Shown here: positions 11,785 to 24,060 of the stretch, in pieces
How positions within the stretch are numbered: position 1 is the first letter of the stretch
Layout of the letters: each line of letters begins with the position of its first letter
NCBI GenBank assembly: GCA_959347315.1
Contig: OY365810.1
Location: 1,416,334-1,480,333, forward strand
DNA length: 64,000 nucleotides
Direction of reading: 5' to 3'
DNA from: Bimastos eiseni
Lineage: Eukaryota > Annelida > Clitellata > Crassiclitellata > Lumbricidae
Made by a program: the position numbers and the translations under genes
The notes under the pieces: model-generated
Seen by the model: the letters and a program-made list of their open reading frames with translations, nothing else
What the model was told of the DNA's origin: nothing
Databases searched by the model: none

Positions 11785-14280
11785 AGTTGTAACTAATGAA
11801 ATATACTACCTTACTCTCAATTGATGTGGGCCTATGTTGCTCTAGTATTTAATCGTTGAAAATTTTTATTAACTTCTTAACTTATTGTCTCAGTTGAACG
11901 ATCACATTTCTTATCTAGCAATAACTAAATATCCTTTATTGCATTGCATTGCTCTTCGCTGACAGTAATACTTCGGAACAAATACTTCGTTATGCTAATG
12001 AGATAATCAGCCTGGTTTAAACTTCGTCGAGTTAATTGTTTCACTAATTAACGAAATTGTCATCACCTAATCACTATAATGAGCCATTTATAATTATAGG
12101 CTTCAATTACATTACTGTAAACGTTCAATCAAACTTGTTTCATTTTCCATTAAATTTTTCATTATCATAAGGAGATTAAATTTTTTGGCACATCATTATG
12201 ATTCGAAAAGGTAAAAGTAAATTATCTGAGTGGTGTTCATAGCAGACCCTAATGGTGAAGTATTTCACGAGTCGCTCTTAGCAGAAAGCACTTCGTTTCC
12301 ATTGATGTCTAAGGAGCCATCTTCTTCTTCTTCTTCGTCTTCTTCTTTGTCTTCTTCTTCGTCTTCGTTTTTTTCTTCGTCTTCTTCTTTGTCTTCGTCT
12401 TCTTCGTCTTCGTCTTATTCTTCGTCTTCGTCTTTGTCTACTCTTCCTCCTACTCCCTCTCCTCCTTCACCATCTACCTCCACTACCTACAACCCTCCAC
12501 TCCATCGATGTCTTCCTCTTATTCTCCCTCCCTTCTTCCCCTACCTCATCTGCTTTCTCCTTCTGGTCCTCTGTTTGATCCATTGTGTTCTTATTTTCGG
12601 CTAAGTTTGGGAAGAATTTTGCAGTGAAAGTTTGTAGACGTGTTGTTAAAGTTTTCATTCTTGAGTGGATGTCAAAGGCTAATTTTCGGGTAAAACAGTC
12701 CAATTTATTAACATTTGCGTTCTAAACTATTTGCTTGTCTTATTCTTGTTCTCTTTTCCAGGCTTTGTATTTAAAAAAAATTATAAGTAGAAAATATACA
12801 GCTATATATTAAATTTTAATTTATTTCCCATTGAAGTTCTAAATAAAATATCTCTTTTCAAAGTAGGCCATGTCGGAAGACCAGAACGTATGTTTTTTAC
12901 ATTTTTCCATGTCTATAAATCTTGAATAGAACTTTAGCATTTCATTCTTCATGTGGTCAATCAAGAAGCTACATGTGGAGAAAGACATCAACGTATTGAC
13001 TAAACAAAAGCAGAACATGTAGGCAAACATATTTTGTCTTATACCTTAAAATTACTATACACGCAAGCACACACACATTATGCACGATATGCACATCCAC
13101 CTTAATATAGACACATATATATGTACATAATAATATATACATACATATATATATTCGTGTATTTGTATATTTGGCCACATATATCGTGTGTCCGTGACCT
13201 TCGTGAACTGGACATATGTTCAATCAATCAACAACCATGGACTCATCGCCCGTAGACCTGTGTCGGATACCTTTCTAGCCACTTCTCTCCACACCGTCAT
13301 TAAACTGGTGGAATCTTGTTCCACCCCATTCTTCAAAGTCATCTGCCATTCCCTATGTGGTCTTCCTCTTTCATGCGTTCCATTCATTATTCCATTATAG
13401 ATATCAACTCACAGTTCCATTAATAAAGTTCAGTCACTGACCCCTGGATAATTTATGCCGTGGTCCGTGCACAGCCGCAAACGTTTTCACACAAGTCGAT
13501 GTTCCTGCTGTCCGGAAAGACTATGGTCACAGGTCACAGGTCACTTACACCTAGGTTAACATGCACCATACGCCTAAACATCGTGGATTTAATTGGCTTG
13601 GTGCTTATAGAGTAAATGCCTCTTTTGCAATAACGTATTCTTAATGTAGAGTAAATGTTACAGACTTTTCAGCGTTATCGTTATGGATGATACTTGGAGA
13701 GAATGTTTGTGTTTTTTCGATATTCATCTTCCTTCGGACCTTAAACATGGCGGGTAAGTGATGCAAAGCACGTACCAGAAAATGATCTTAATACTGAATT
13801 TCCATTTTTATTGTCAGATTTTTGAATCGAAAATATAACGTTCTCCTCTAACTATACGCGAAAGTTGGTCTCAAATAATCGAAAGTGGCAAATGTAACGT
13901 TTAGTATTATGTTTATTTTCTTTTCATATAATCCCTGTATGCGACAATATTTAAAGTATCTAGCTTAATTTATTCATGATAATATTAATTTGAATAATAA
14001 TAGTTCCGGAGTTGGAGAGTGTGAAAAGCTGACCAATGGTTTTGCTGCTGGCATCGTAGGAATGAATGTCCAGTGAATTTATTTTCTAATAATTAAAAAG
14101 TACATCTTCTCCAGCACAAAAGTGCAAAAACAACCCTTTATGTCTGTGCACAGAAGCACAATTATAGGCATACATGTATATAGCACTTGATGCTTTTAGT
14201 TCATCTAAGAACTGCAGTCACAATAAGAAAAGTCAGAATTGTCTTCGAATCCTTTGTGATTTACAGCTATCTGTGGACTA
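11785..14280. other. 3' flank of copy A, no gene recognised
   Basis: This AT-rich segment follows the propeller stop codon and is shared with copy C (39,519-42,780) and, as far as about 13,420, with copy D. It contains the TCTTCG-type microsatellite and AT-rich runs near 13,110-13,160. No coding feature was recognised; short frames are not conserved as proteins. The copy in block C is interrupted by an insert carrying a stray kinase exon. Confidence 0.6.
12318..12450. repeat. TCTTCG/TCTTCT microsatellite
   Basis: An imperfect trinucleotide/hexanucleotide run that translates as polyserine. Shorter versions stand at the same place after copies C (40,060-40,105) and D (59,412-59,440). Its variable length among otherwise alike blocks argues against a coding role. 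Confidence 0.85.
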
Positions 14281-14289
14281 AGCTCTTAT

Positions 14290-14760
14290 GAGTATAGAAA
14301 TTTCCAGAGTTGTATGGTCTCGAGACAGTGTCTCGATCTCTAGACAGTTTTTTAGTGTCTCCGTCTCGAAAACCTGCTGTCTCGATCTGGGTCTCGAGGT
14401 AGTGTCTCGAATTTTTAGAAACTGTCTTGAAGTGAATGACTTGTTCTGTCTCGGACAAGCGGTCCGATAAGTTTCGCGTGAACTGTCTTAAAATCTTGCG
14501 CGGCAATATAAAAACTGGTCTCAGTAATTTGTGCTATATACATTATAAGTTTCAAATTGAAATTAGAAATAAACATTATTTCCGAAAACTGATACATTAG
14601 CATTTTTCAGCATTTTATATAGGATCACTTGTCTTTTACTGTCTCGTACTGTCTTGAATCTAGTGTTTCGGTCTCGGTCTTGGTACCTCACTGTCTCGGT
14701 CTGGCTCCTTACTGTCTCGGTCTCGTCTTGGTCTTGAAATTTCATGTCTTGCATACAACA
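14290..14760. repeat. GTCTCG-rich degenerate repeat (block A)
   Basis: The segment is dense in GTCTCG/TGTCTCG words in two clusters (14,318-14,460 and 14,635-14,745) with an AT-rich spacer between. A copy lies at 42,800-43,090 in block C with a different number of words. It may be a transposon with internal repeats; I could not define its ends. Confidence 0.6.
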
Positions 14761-15890
14761 CTGGAAATTTCCAGCTGCTGAAGTCTAGGACTCAATGACA
14801 TTCTATTTCAAACGACGATTGGCGGAGTACCTGAACGATGTGTAAGCGCTGCCCTAGCAGCTGTAGACGCTTGAATTACTGCGATGCTCGGAATATATCT
14901 GAATAACGAAAGCATTGGATCGTATAGGGACTTGAGGGTCTATTAGGTGCAAATAAACGCTTTGCAACTGAATAGTAGAACTATGAATACACAGTTGGTA
15001 AAAACTCTGTCGGGAAATTTATTTTGATTCAATTTGTAATGTAATGATTCAAGCCGTGTGTAACATCATACGTTACCACATGTCAACGCATTTGCACAAC
15101 GTTTACATTCAAAATAATATCAGACGTATAGAGAATGTGTTGCAATGGACCCCGGACCGATCACTGGTCTGCACCGAATGAGACTCGGAGCTAAATTCAT
15201 ATTAAGAATTAAACTGCTCTGTTTGACTTCAGAAGCTTCAATCAACCACTACCCTCTTCGCCTTCTAAGATCTTCCAATGTAACATTGACATCTTGTTTG
15301 ATTGTCCTGCGGTTTGATTGACGGTCATATTGTTGAAAAACCAACACAATGACGAATTTAACCTGGACGCTATCTGCTGAACCTTTTTCCTAGTAACTAT
15401 GCGGTGACACAATTGTTGCTCAGCGTTTTATCTCAAGGTTAGCAACTTAATGGCGCCACGTTGTGCAAGACAATCGATATAAACAGTTCTACCAATCTGA
15501 TCTCTAATCAATCAGCTGTGGATGCATAGCAACATCTGATAACCTACATCGAAGTATGTCGCAAATAGTTAAATAATATACACCTAAGCTGCAAGCATGA
15601 TATCTGTTTGTATAATTATTGACAAATGACTTTGAACACGTTCATATTCAATATTGAGATCGAATTGAGAGACTTCACATCTTATCGTCGTTTGAGCTCA
15701 TTCTTAGAAAGCGAACTTCAGTGTGACTTTTTATTTTTTATTTTATCGTGTTGACACAATTTAATTACGTGAGTCTGTTCTATATTTCATTCGACGAAAC
15801 GCTGTCTGTTTAATAGTCGTCGAAAATACTTTCACGGTTTTTCTATTTTCGAAAATTCGAAGTTAACGACGTCTGTTGATTTTATGGGTT
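14761..15890. other. Intergenic, nothing recognised
   Basis: AT-rich sequence without a frame above about 60 codons, a tandem repeat or a recognisable element. It separates block A from the LINE fragment at 15.9 kb. Confidence 0.5.
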
Positions 15891-15893
15891 GTG

Positions 15894-16500
15894 CTAGACA
15901 GGGCCTTTGCTGTTTGTGAGGTCAGTGGTGAGATTGTAGGTGTGCTCAATGTATCTGCAAAAGGTTTTTGGAGCTTTGAGATAGGAGGTGAACCAATGGT
16001 TAGTTGTGTGTGAGCTGCGTGTTGTAGTGAATGGCGCATGACGCGGCATGAGTGTCAATGAGGATGGAAAGTGTTCAATTATGGCATGACAGAATGTCAT
16101 TTAGAGTAGAGGAAAGGTGTAGGACAAGTTGGAAATTAAGAATTTCTTTAATAAAGTCATTACAGATACTGGATTCAATTCGACAGAATGAGTGAGTGGA
16201 TGGATGGAGAGGTCGAGGAAAAAGTTTAATTTCAAGATCAGCCATGATTAGGTAATGGTCAGTAATATGAATTATGGAGAGCAGAATGTGAACGCTTGGG
16301 AGATACAAGAAGTTCAAAGTGAGTGTCAACATTGATTTTGTAGTCGCCGGTGAGTAGGAACTCATTGGGGTAGTTGCAGCGATGGATAGGAGCGATACAC
16401 ATTATTCTGGAAAGACTGTTTTTTTAGAAATAGGCGGAAGAGATAGGATGGCGGTAGATATTGAAAATGATTATTAGATCTGAAATGAGGCGGAGTGTTG
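15894..16500 (-). pseudogene. CR1/L2-like LINE endonuclease fragment
   Basis: Minus-strand translation from about 16,385 reads CNYPNEFLLTGDYKINVDTH, matching the GDFNIHVD block of apurinic-type LINE endonucleases. After a frameshift it continues with ITDHYLIMADLEI, matching the SDHxxI block near the end of the domain. Downstream frames to 15,894 fit the linker before the reverse transcriptase. Related but degraded minus-strand sequence may extend to about 16,830. No intact ORF remains. Confidence 0.65.
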
Positions 16501-17378
16501 TAGAGTGGCGGAAACTTGGCAGGATGCATTTAGGGACAGCAGTTTCTCGGGCCAGGAAGGAAGTACCACCAATGATATGCTTGCAGACTTTCAGAAAGGG
16601 CCGTGCGAGGAAAGCTTTGAATTAAATTCCAAGGTGGTATTTAATCTGAGATATGGGATTTTAAAACGTGGTCGATGTCCAGGTTCCTTGCACGGCAACT
16701 AGATCTGGTGGTCGAGAACAGGAGGCAATAGCAGTCAAGGAAATGGAATTTGTTTAAGATTTTAAGAGAGACCGAACGTTGAGTCAATATAGAATAAATT
16801 TTGTTTGAAAGATCCGGTTGCATGAAGTGAGGATTCAGCGTTTGGACCCGGATTTATTTCGATGCCGCCTGATAAAAGTATGGTGGACAGGATTTAAAGC
16901 AAGGGTATCATGGTAGATGAATAAATTGTGAGACGACGTGTGTCGATTAACGAGTGCAAATATTGCGCTGTCGCGGTCAGTGAAGTGGAAAAAACTGCAG
17001 GAAAATTGAAATTAGTGAAAGCATTGTTGATATTGTTCAACGAATAACAGAAGCGTAAATGCACAACTGAAACAGCGTGTGAGCCACGCGCAATATTTAA
17101 AATTGATCTGAAGCGATTTGGAGAAGGTTGAGATTATTTTAGACTAAATGGAACGATCTAGCCTGATATTTTTCAGTTGGACTGACTGAAGAGAATGATG
17201 AAAAAGAAGCGAAACCGGTAGAAAATAAAAGAGATCAGCTGTTATTCTAAAACAGCACCCGTAACATCTACTCTGATTCTCCATCATGACTTTCACATAT
17301 TATTGCGTGTGTTTTAATGAGTTTTGTGTTTGTGATTTGAAAGAATATTGCCAACTTTTATGACTGATCCAATTAAAC

Positions 17379-17702
17379 GGCTATGTGTCGATAGTCCAAA
17401 GGTTCGATAGTCCGAAGATTGCATGGTGTCCGGTCGCTAGGTAATGAGATTGCGGTTTTGATGGTAGCTGAATTGATGGAAAAAATTATCTGGCTAGAAG
17501 CTGGATTGCACCATTCTTTTCATTCATCCAGCTTCCATTTATACATGATTAGTTTCATATCAATCCAGCTCTTTTCACATTCTATTCATCAATTAATTCA
17601 TCTTCTAGTTAGATTAATATCAAAGTATGGAATCTTCGGACTAACGAACCTTCGGACCATTGAACCTTCGGACTATCGAACCTTCGGATTATCGAGCGGA
17701 CA
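17379..17702. mobile_element. Foldback/MITE-like element with 10-bp direct-repeat flanks
   Basis: Inverted arms built from the word CGATAGTCCGAAGGTT and its complement stand at about 17,390-17,425 and 17,630-17,697; the right arm holds several tandem copies of ACCTTCGGACTATCGA-like units. GTGTC and its complement lie near both ends. The element is bracketed by the direct repeat CCAATTAAAC (17,369-17,378 and 17,703-17,712), a likely target-site duplication. No transposase is encoded. Two copies of the arm word also occur near 41,345-41,375. Confidence 0.6.
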
Positions 17703-17946
17703 CCAATTAAACTTAATAAGACGTTTATCTGAAGAAGCTGTTTTGAATATTTTGGCACAATACTCGAAATGTAATTATGTATTATTCAATGAATTGTAGT
17801 TTTAAAAAAGCATTTCTTGGTAGACCTACTCCGTTTGTTTACTCTATGTATCTGCTCGGGCCACTCTAGACGTAACCTCTTTAATATCTATATGTTGTCA
17901 TATTGATCTAGATTTTACTTGAGTTTTTGTCTCTGTTTTTCTCCAG

Positions 17947-18656
17947 AGAAATACAAATCTGATCCAGTTTTAATTGGGATGTTTATAAAAGAATGGACAA
18001 AGGGGGTAACGATAGCGTTCACTGGGATGACGATCCTAGACAAAGAATTGTTTGTTCTGAGTGAAAATTGTTCAGATGTTGGAGTTATGGATTTCGAGTT
18101 GAAGGAATTAATTAATCTTTCAGACATAGTATCCTGCAATAGAAACACATGTCTCTATATCTACGATTCAAAAGACACCGTCAATTCGAAGGAAATCTTG
18201 AGAGTTGATGCAAATGGAAATTTAATTCGGAAATGGTCAGCAAGAGATGATTGGGCATGCCGTTTATCTGTTTCATACGAATCGAACAAAATTTTGACTT
18301 GTCATTACGAAAATAAATTAAATGAATATTCGCCAGATGGACAATTGATCCGTGAAATAAATTTAACATCAGACGCAGGCATTCGTCATCCATGTCATGC
18401 TATAAAGATGACCAGTGGTAACTTTATGGTTAGTCATAGCGACTATGATGATGACCTGCATAGAGTGTGCATAGTGGATGCAGATGGAAGATGTTTGAAG
18501 TCTTTCGGTGGAAGAAGTGGATTTAACACTGAGAAAATGAATTGGCCAGTCTATTTCTTCATCGATAGAAATGGATTAGTGTTGGTCGTTCATATATTAT
18601 TCGTCGATAGCAGATTCGATCACCGTAGCTTAAATTTAATAGGTTTGTACCTTTAA
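17947..18656 (+). pseudogene. Solo propeller exon B' (truncated NHL-like beta-propeller)
   Basis: A strong acceptor (CTCTGTTTTTCTCCAG) precedes an open reading of about 236 residues that begins EKYKSDPVLI, the same start and phase as exon 5 of copies A, C and D. It keeps the repeat signatures ILRVDANGNLIRKW, LNEYSPDGQLIREINL, PCHAIKMTSGNF and HRVCIVDADGRCLKSFGG, and looks closer to typical NHL-like propellers than the other copies. The last blade is missing: after FIDRNGLVLVV the reading departs from the family and stops at 18,654-18,656. No kinase exons lie between copy A and this exon, so it is either a stranded relic or an alternative last exon for upstream kinase exons, since phase 1 would fit. 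Confidence 0.7.
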
Positions 18657-19590
18657 TTAATTAAACGCTTTGACCGTGTTTTCTCTTCAGCTGCTCTACT
18701 TTATTATGCCCCTGTTTATGCATTCATGGGCGATTTATTGTCAAACAAAGCATCTTTTATAGGGTCTTTGCTCTAGTTTGCATCATATCGACGTTCTTTT
18801 TTGGACAAAATGTCTTAATATAATTCGTACTTCACTATCCTGTCAACGCGATAGATAATGCACCACGACGTATTAGACTTGAACTTAACTTCGGTTATTA
18901 AGCATTAGCCTAATCAATACCACATACTGAACCATGATATCTTATCCGCACACGACGTATATTGATGCGTTTGTCTTTAGACTTTGCTTCGGCCTACTGA
19001 TTATTTCTGATCGCTTGGTTGTTCTTGTGTTCTCGTTGTTTGGTAATCAGTGCATGTTGCTAAGCGCAGGAGGCAGCCGAGTATTGTTTGTTGCTTCAGA
19101 AAAGAAAAGAATCAAGACATCGATTCAGTGTAAGAAACGATTAGTTCACACACCGCGAACTTATAATCTTCGTTATACGTCAAGTCGAAATGAATAAATC
19201 CTTACTTATAAAGCTAAGCGTGAATGCCAGCTTATTCTATAATCGCTGCGTCAAGTGAGAGGGATTGTCCAGATATACTAAACAAACTAATTGATCGATC
19301 CGGTTGCATGGAGACCATAAGGCGAGGAAGCAGTGGTATTGCTAAATGAATAATTGAATTTCGGTGTTTATTCGAAGGTAAAATATCGATAATATTTCTC
19401 TACGAGATGGATATTCAGTTGTGTAGGTAAGATCCCTATAAAAAATTTCAAGAAACGACGAGTTTTGGAAAAATTTTACGATAGGATTTTGATGCCCTGT
19501 TATCATAGTTGTGATAACCAATGCCAACAGTGTAATAATGAGCTAATACCGGAGGAAATAGATTATGGGCAAAATTACACATAAACATGT
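18657..19590. other. 3' flank of B', paralogous to the left edge of the window
   Basis: The part 18,840-19,500 matches positions 1-620 in a diverged way. The open frame at 18,934-19,197 shares VLVFSLFGNQCMLLSAGGS with the frame at 89-442, but I do not recognise a protein family and the frames otherwise differ. Confidence 0.45.
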
Positions 19591-20180
19591 CTATATTTGA
19601 TTTAAAAAAAACTTATATGATGAAATGTAAGTACTTTAAGTTCTAGAAAGATAGAACCTATATGCGAACAATAGGGTTTTAGAGCAATTATTCGAGCTGC
19701 TCTTGTGTGTAACATCACACAAAATATTTTAATCTGGAATCGTAAGTAATAGAAGGTCAAGTACGGATTGATAAATGACTATTGCGATTAATTCTTATAC
19801 TGTTGGTTCAATGAAAACACTTGGCTATACTTATGGCTATTTGTAATAGGCGAATATAGACACGGAGAAAATATGATATGCGACTCAAAATTTCATCATT
19901 TTTAGCAACCTTTGCCGTAACAACGCTGATATGTCCATGCCATGCTAGGTGATTATCGACAGTTATACCAAGGAACTTGGCGTGAATTTCTTAGAAAGTT
20001 GGACATCGTTTATATGTACTAATGTAGAAATATCTATATGGAGCATTTTCCTATGGGATCCAAAGATAATAAAATTTGTTTTATTCTTATTCTAATTCCA
20101 CATGTTGCTATTTTTCTTAACAAGAATGTTGTGATGTACAGTATTGAAAACTTTTACAATATCGAAGTATATTCCATTCG
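19590..20180 (-). pseudogene. LINE reverse transcriptase fragment with internal deletion
   Basis: Read on the minus strand, three conserved blocks appear in order: VFNTVHHNILVKK near 20,150-20,100 (the KAFDTVDHxILL block), HAKFLGITVDNHLAWHGHIS near 20,000-19,935 (the KFLGVxxDxxLxWxxHI block), and TRAARIIALKPYCSHIGSIF near 19,700-19,640 (the RAIRIIxxxxxxxHTxPLF block). The palm region with the FADD motif is missing and stops occur between blocks. This is a CR1/L2 or jockey-like element. Confidence 0.65.
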
Positions 20181-20786
20181 AATATTAATTTCTTTTAAAG
20201 GAATTTTAGATGTCAACGTACATGTAAAATGATTATTTGGGTCATAGCCGTCCTTAAGTCCATTTGGGGCGGAAGGAGTGGCTAAGCGTGACAAGTTCCT
20301 CGGGGGTGGCAGGTGGAGACGATGAACGCTGCTTAGAATTATACCGATGAGAAAGAGCAAAAGGAAGGGCAGTCACTTCATTTCTATACATGGATAAAAG
20401 TTTCCGGTTGATTCATCTCATATTGCTTGTGCACCATTTAAAGGTCTATTTTAAAACATATCCGTCGTCCTTGATCATTTATCTGACCCATATAAAAACA
20501 CTTAAAGACTGCCCCTCTCGCAATCTTTGAGAGCAGATTTTCAATCACACAGGACACTGTCCTTAACCTGTAATCTTATCTTCACTTTCTTTATACTTTC
20601 TCACTACTCTAATTCTAAGCATCATTCATCGTCTCCGTCTGAGTATCTGTCATTCTGACCCTTGAATCTATATTGAGAAAATCTTGCCATGCCTAGTTAA
20701 TCATTACTTTTAATAAGCACCTGACAATAAGCTGTTTATCACGATCTGGCATTGTTGGTGCCGTGATATTTATAGATTATGATGAG

Positions 20787-21103
20787 AAGTGCATTTTTCC
20801 GGCAAAACGCGCCAGAACGGCGTTCCGGCACCTCTTTTTCAAATTACTAAATAATATAATAGTAATTGTGCAAAAACTCTGGAATTTAAAATAAAACTTT
20901 ACAATTTCAATTGTTTACATTCTAAGACTAATAATTAAGATTATGATCATTGTGTCCTATCAAATGAATTTTATTTGGTAGCTAAGTTTAGCGTCCTTTC
21001 TTTCGACAATAGGGCCTACGGATGCGTTCCGGCACCTTTTTCCGTGCGTTAGGCACTTTTTTCCATGCTATCCGGCAAATATTTTCCTAGAAAAAAAGCA
21101 CTG
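20787..21103. mobile_element. Non-autonomous hAT-like element (317 bp) with perfect 8-bp target duplication
   Basis: Flanked by ATGATGAG on both sides (20,779-20,786 and 21,104-21,111). The ends are AAGTGCATTTTT on the left and AAAAAAAGCACTG on the right, an inverted repeat of the CAGTGCTTTTTT type found in hAT elements. Subterminal GTTCCGGCACC words face inward from both sides (about 20,818-20,830 and 21,024-21,034). No protein is encoded. Confidence 0.85.
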
Positions 21104-21630
21104 ATGATGAGGATTGCAGGTAACGGGTTTTGGGGATATAAGGAGATACTACGTGTATTTTGCAACAGTTATTGTTAGATAATAAGATTGCTGGTTTTTA
21201 TTCATTTTAATATTTGTATTAAAAAGATTCGAACGTATTAATAATAGTAACAGCATTATTATTATTTTCTTTCAAGATATATGTAGGCCTACACATGATC
21301 CCTAATGATGGGCTCTGATCTGGAATGTGGGAGATGATTTTGTTGATGGAAAAATGCCACAAAACCGTGTGCATTGATTAGCTGGATAACCCTAGATTAG
21401 CGCAAGATGAAGGTTGTCACTCTGTTATCGCCTGATCTGTGCATCTGTGCAAGCCGGTGACCAAGGAGGTTGATCAGTGCGAGGCCATCCTGGTTCACAG
21501 GACCCAGAGTTTCAATGGCTAGTGCAACACAACGATGCAGTGATATTGTTTTCCTATCAGCCTACATCATTTTTATCACTGCCACTATTGTCATCACTAT
21601 CACCACAATCGCCAATATCTGCCATATTCA

Positions 21631-21631
21631 C

Positions 21632-21677
<46 letters not shown>

Positions 21678-21680
21678 TTT
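21631..21680. repeat. (ATT)n microsatellite
   Basis: A pure trinucleotide run directly upstream of a LINE 3' end. Confidence 0.95.
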
Positions 21681-21689
21681 ATTATTCTG

Positions 21690-21995
21690 TTACTCTACTG
21701 TGAGTGCACTGGATCGCCGCTCTCTACGCTCTACTGAGGGAGGCATGCTCATTGTCCCATTTGCACGTACAACTACTAAACAGAATTGTGCTTTCTCAGT
21801 GGTTGGCCCCTTGCTCTGGAACATGCTCCCGTTGGCGTTGCTGTTGTCACCAAGGGTTCACTCAGACTCATTTTATACTTGCCTTAGAAATGTTCTTTTT
21901 AACCGTGCTGGAGTCAGGAGCGCTGCTGAGTAGTGACCTTGAAGGTGCGCTATATAAATCTCTGTGCTGAATGAATGAATGAACGAATGAATGAA
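21690..21995 (+). pseudogene. CR1/L2-like LINE 3' end
   Basis: Translation gives RTTTKQNCAFSVVGPLLWNM, LPLALLLSPRV and FYTCLRNVLF, the RTxxxxxAFSVxGPxLWNxLP...FKxxLKxxLF tail of LINE reverse transcriptases. It is followed by GGTGCGCTATATAAAT and a short (GAAT)n tail at about 21,970-21,997, the usual 3' terminus of this class. Confidence 0.75.
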
Positions 21996-21997
21996 TA

Positions 21998-22585
21998 TTA
22001 GTATTATTAGTGCTATCTTTGGTTCGCTAAGTGGATGGCCTAGATGGTCGCAAATAATTATTGCAATGTTCATGTGCGCAGGTCGTCTAATTTACATCTA
22101 CAATCAAAACCTATGCTCAGCATTCTACCAACGCTGCCTAACTAGATGATTTTGAAGTCTGACCTTGGATGGTAAACTTCGTCGCGTTCACGTTCCAATT
22201 CCGACTCCATAACGTTAGCATCTTTTAGCCAGTAGGCCTACCTTCCACCCGATGGCTCTATCGACTCGAGTGGGTCTGGAGCTAACGCCCTGTCTCGGCT
22301 CGGGTTGCGTTCCACTTGCTCCAGATGTTTCTAGAGTCCATGGCTGAAGTTTTCATCCAAATCGCCTGTCATCTGAAGGTCACCCATTTTGCTTAACATG
22401 CTCATTTCCCATCCCGGCCTTATTCGTGTTATTTTCGTTTCCTCGTTATTGCCCACCTGCGTGTGGACTCAATTTGAACGATTCAAATGAACACGTTCTT
22501 TTTCAAATTTACATAACTTTTATATAAATACTATTTGTTATCATGTACCCGTAGTGCGTTTACAGACGGTACTAAAGAATGTACT
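21998..22585. other. Intergenic, nothing recognised
   Basis: No frame, repeat or element that I can assign. Confidence 0.4.
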
Positions 22586-22587
22586 TA

Positions 22588-22875
22588 CTTACTTATATAT
22601 TATTATTATTATCATCAGAGTCTTCAATGTAAATTAATGGTGAGTCATCGCATTAATATTAGAATTAGAATTTTTTATTACAATTATTATTATTATTATT
22701 TAATATCATTATTGGCATTATTATTATTATCATTATTATTATTTTTGCTATTATTATCATCATCGTCGTCGTCATCGTGATGATCGTGATCGTAGTCGTC
22801 ATCATCATCATCATCATCATCGGCGTCGTTGTCATCGTCATCATCATCATCATCGGCGTCGTCGTCGTTATTGCC
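22588..22875. repeat. ATT/ATC compound microsatellite
   Basis: Imperfect runs of ATT then ATC/GTC, broken by short unique segments. Frames of repeated Ile/Met/Val over it are artefacts. Confidence 0.9.
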
Positions 22876-24060
22876 ATTTCTCCTTTTTGCTCAGTCATTT
22901 CGTGTATTTTTTTAGCATTTCATTGTGGAATAGAATTACAAACATGGTATGTGCTGGAATGAGAAGATTATAGGAGCCAAAGCACTGGACCACAATCATG
23001 CATGTTCTGAAGAGAAGTCTTCTCAAGTTCTAAACATGATGTTCAACTGAAAGGGGAACTGCTAGTTTTGTGAGGATGTAAGAGAACCTATTGCAATCAG
23101 AGGTTCAATTCTTAAAGTGTCGAAGGTCAGCTTGGAATCAATAAATGAATCAATCAATTAATCAGAATTTTAGTGTTGGTATTTATTTTAGGGATCGACC
23201 ATGATAGCTTGAATTAATTTGCTTATTCAATGCGCGTGGTCGTATTTTCAAAGCCTTTCGAGGAAAGCAAAGCTCACTATTTTATTAAATTTATGTCTAT
23301 TGGTATTGTATTGTGTATAGGTGATCCAGATGGGTATGCCTAATCTTTAATCTATATGTAATGTAATGTAATGCAATGTAATATAATGTCATGGAGCACT
23401 TATATACCGACACTCCAATCATGACTCAACGCATAGCTAAATATAGAACAGGAAAGTCTTCAGGCGCTTCCGGAGGTTAGCATGGAGAGAGAGAGAGACA
23501 GACAGACAGAGACAGAGACAGAGAGAGAGCACCTCCTTCCGAAGAGGCAGAGGAGACTGTTCCATCTGGTGGAATCCACGTAGGCGAAGCGCCTGCATTA
23601 GGCCGTTGCAGAGCGCATGCGGGGAACCACCAGAAGTCCGTGGACAGAGGAACGTAGGGAAAATCGGTGCGAAATAGAGAAGACCCTAGTGCAGAGAGCT
23701 AGAAGGTAGGCATGGCAGGCCCAAGAAGACAGTTACGCACCAACGCAAGGGTCTTGAAACGAATGCGCTAAGGTGCTGGAAGCCAGTGAACGAATTCATG
23801 AATGAAGAGATGTGACCAAATTGGTAGAGCTATTGAAAAATTAAATCTGGCATTCTTGCATAAAATTTGAAAGTAAGAATGCGTAACTAGAGAATGTAAA
23901 TGTTATAATCCTGGCTTTGTGTGAAATGGGTCGTTTCTGGCGCTTTGGCAACATAGTTTCTAGAATGTTTTTGTATATTTTTTATAATTTCAATACAAAA
24001 TGAGAAATTGAATTCAGACCACCGATTATTACGTACTGCACATTCTAACCTAGATTTGCT
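22876..24060. other. 5' flank of copy B, no gene recognised
   Basis: Contains a GA/GACA simple repeat at 23,486-23,530 followed by a moderately GC-rich stretch (to about 23,830) that may be part of an unidentified repeat. From about 23,920 it resembles the 5' flank of copy A (CAAAACGGGTAGATTTGGC there, a diverged version here). Confidence 0.45.

Larger units (their letters stand above)
3005..14760 (+). repeat. Large duplicated block A
   Basis: This block carries kinase-propeller copy A with its flanks. It aligns by eye with block C (from about 32,990 to 43,090) and block D (from about 51,590 to 60,813). The shared sequence begins at AGAGCTCTAAGGGT and includes the LINE fragment near 3.7 kb, all five exons, the intronic gypsy tail, the RTE-like and CR1-like LINE fragments, the (CATA)n run, the TCTTCG run after the gene and, in A and C, the GTCTCG-rich segment. 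A is the more diverged member; C and D are closer to each other over most of their length. Confidence 0.8.

Noticed and set aside
12230..12703. Ser-rich plus-strand frame and its charged minus-strand counterpart (also 39,971-40,363 and 59,320-59,655)
   Set aside because: The frame is built on a trinucleotide run whose length varies between near-identical blocks, and neither strand shows a known domain.
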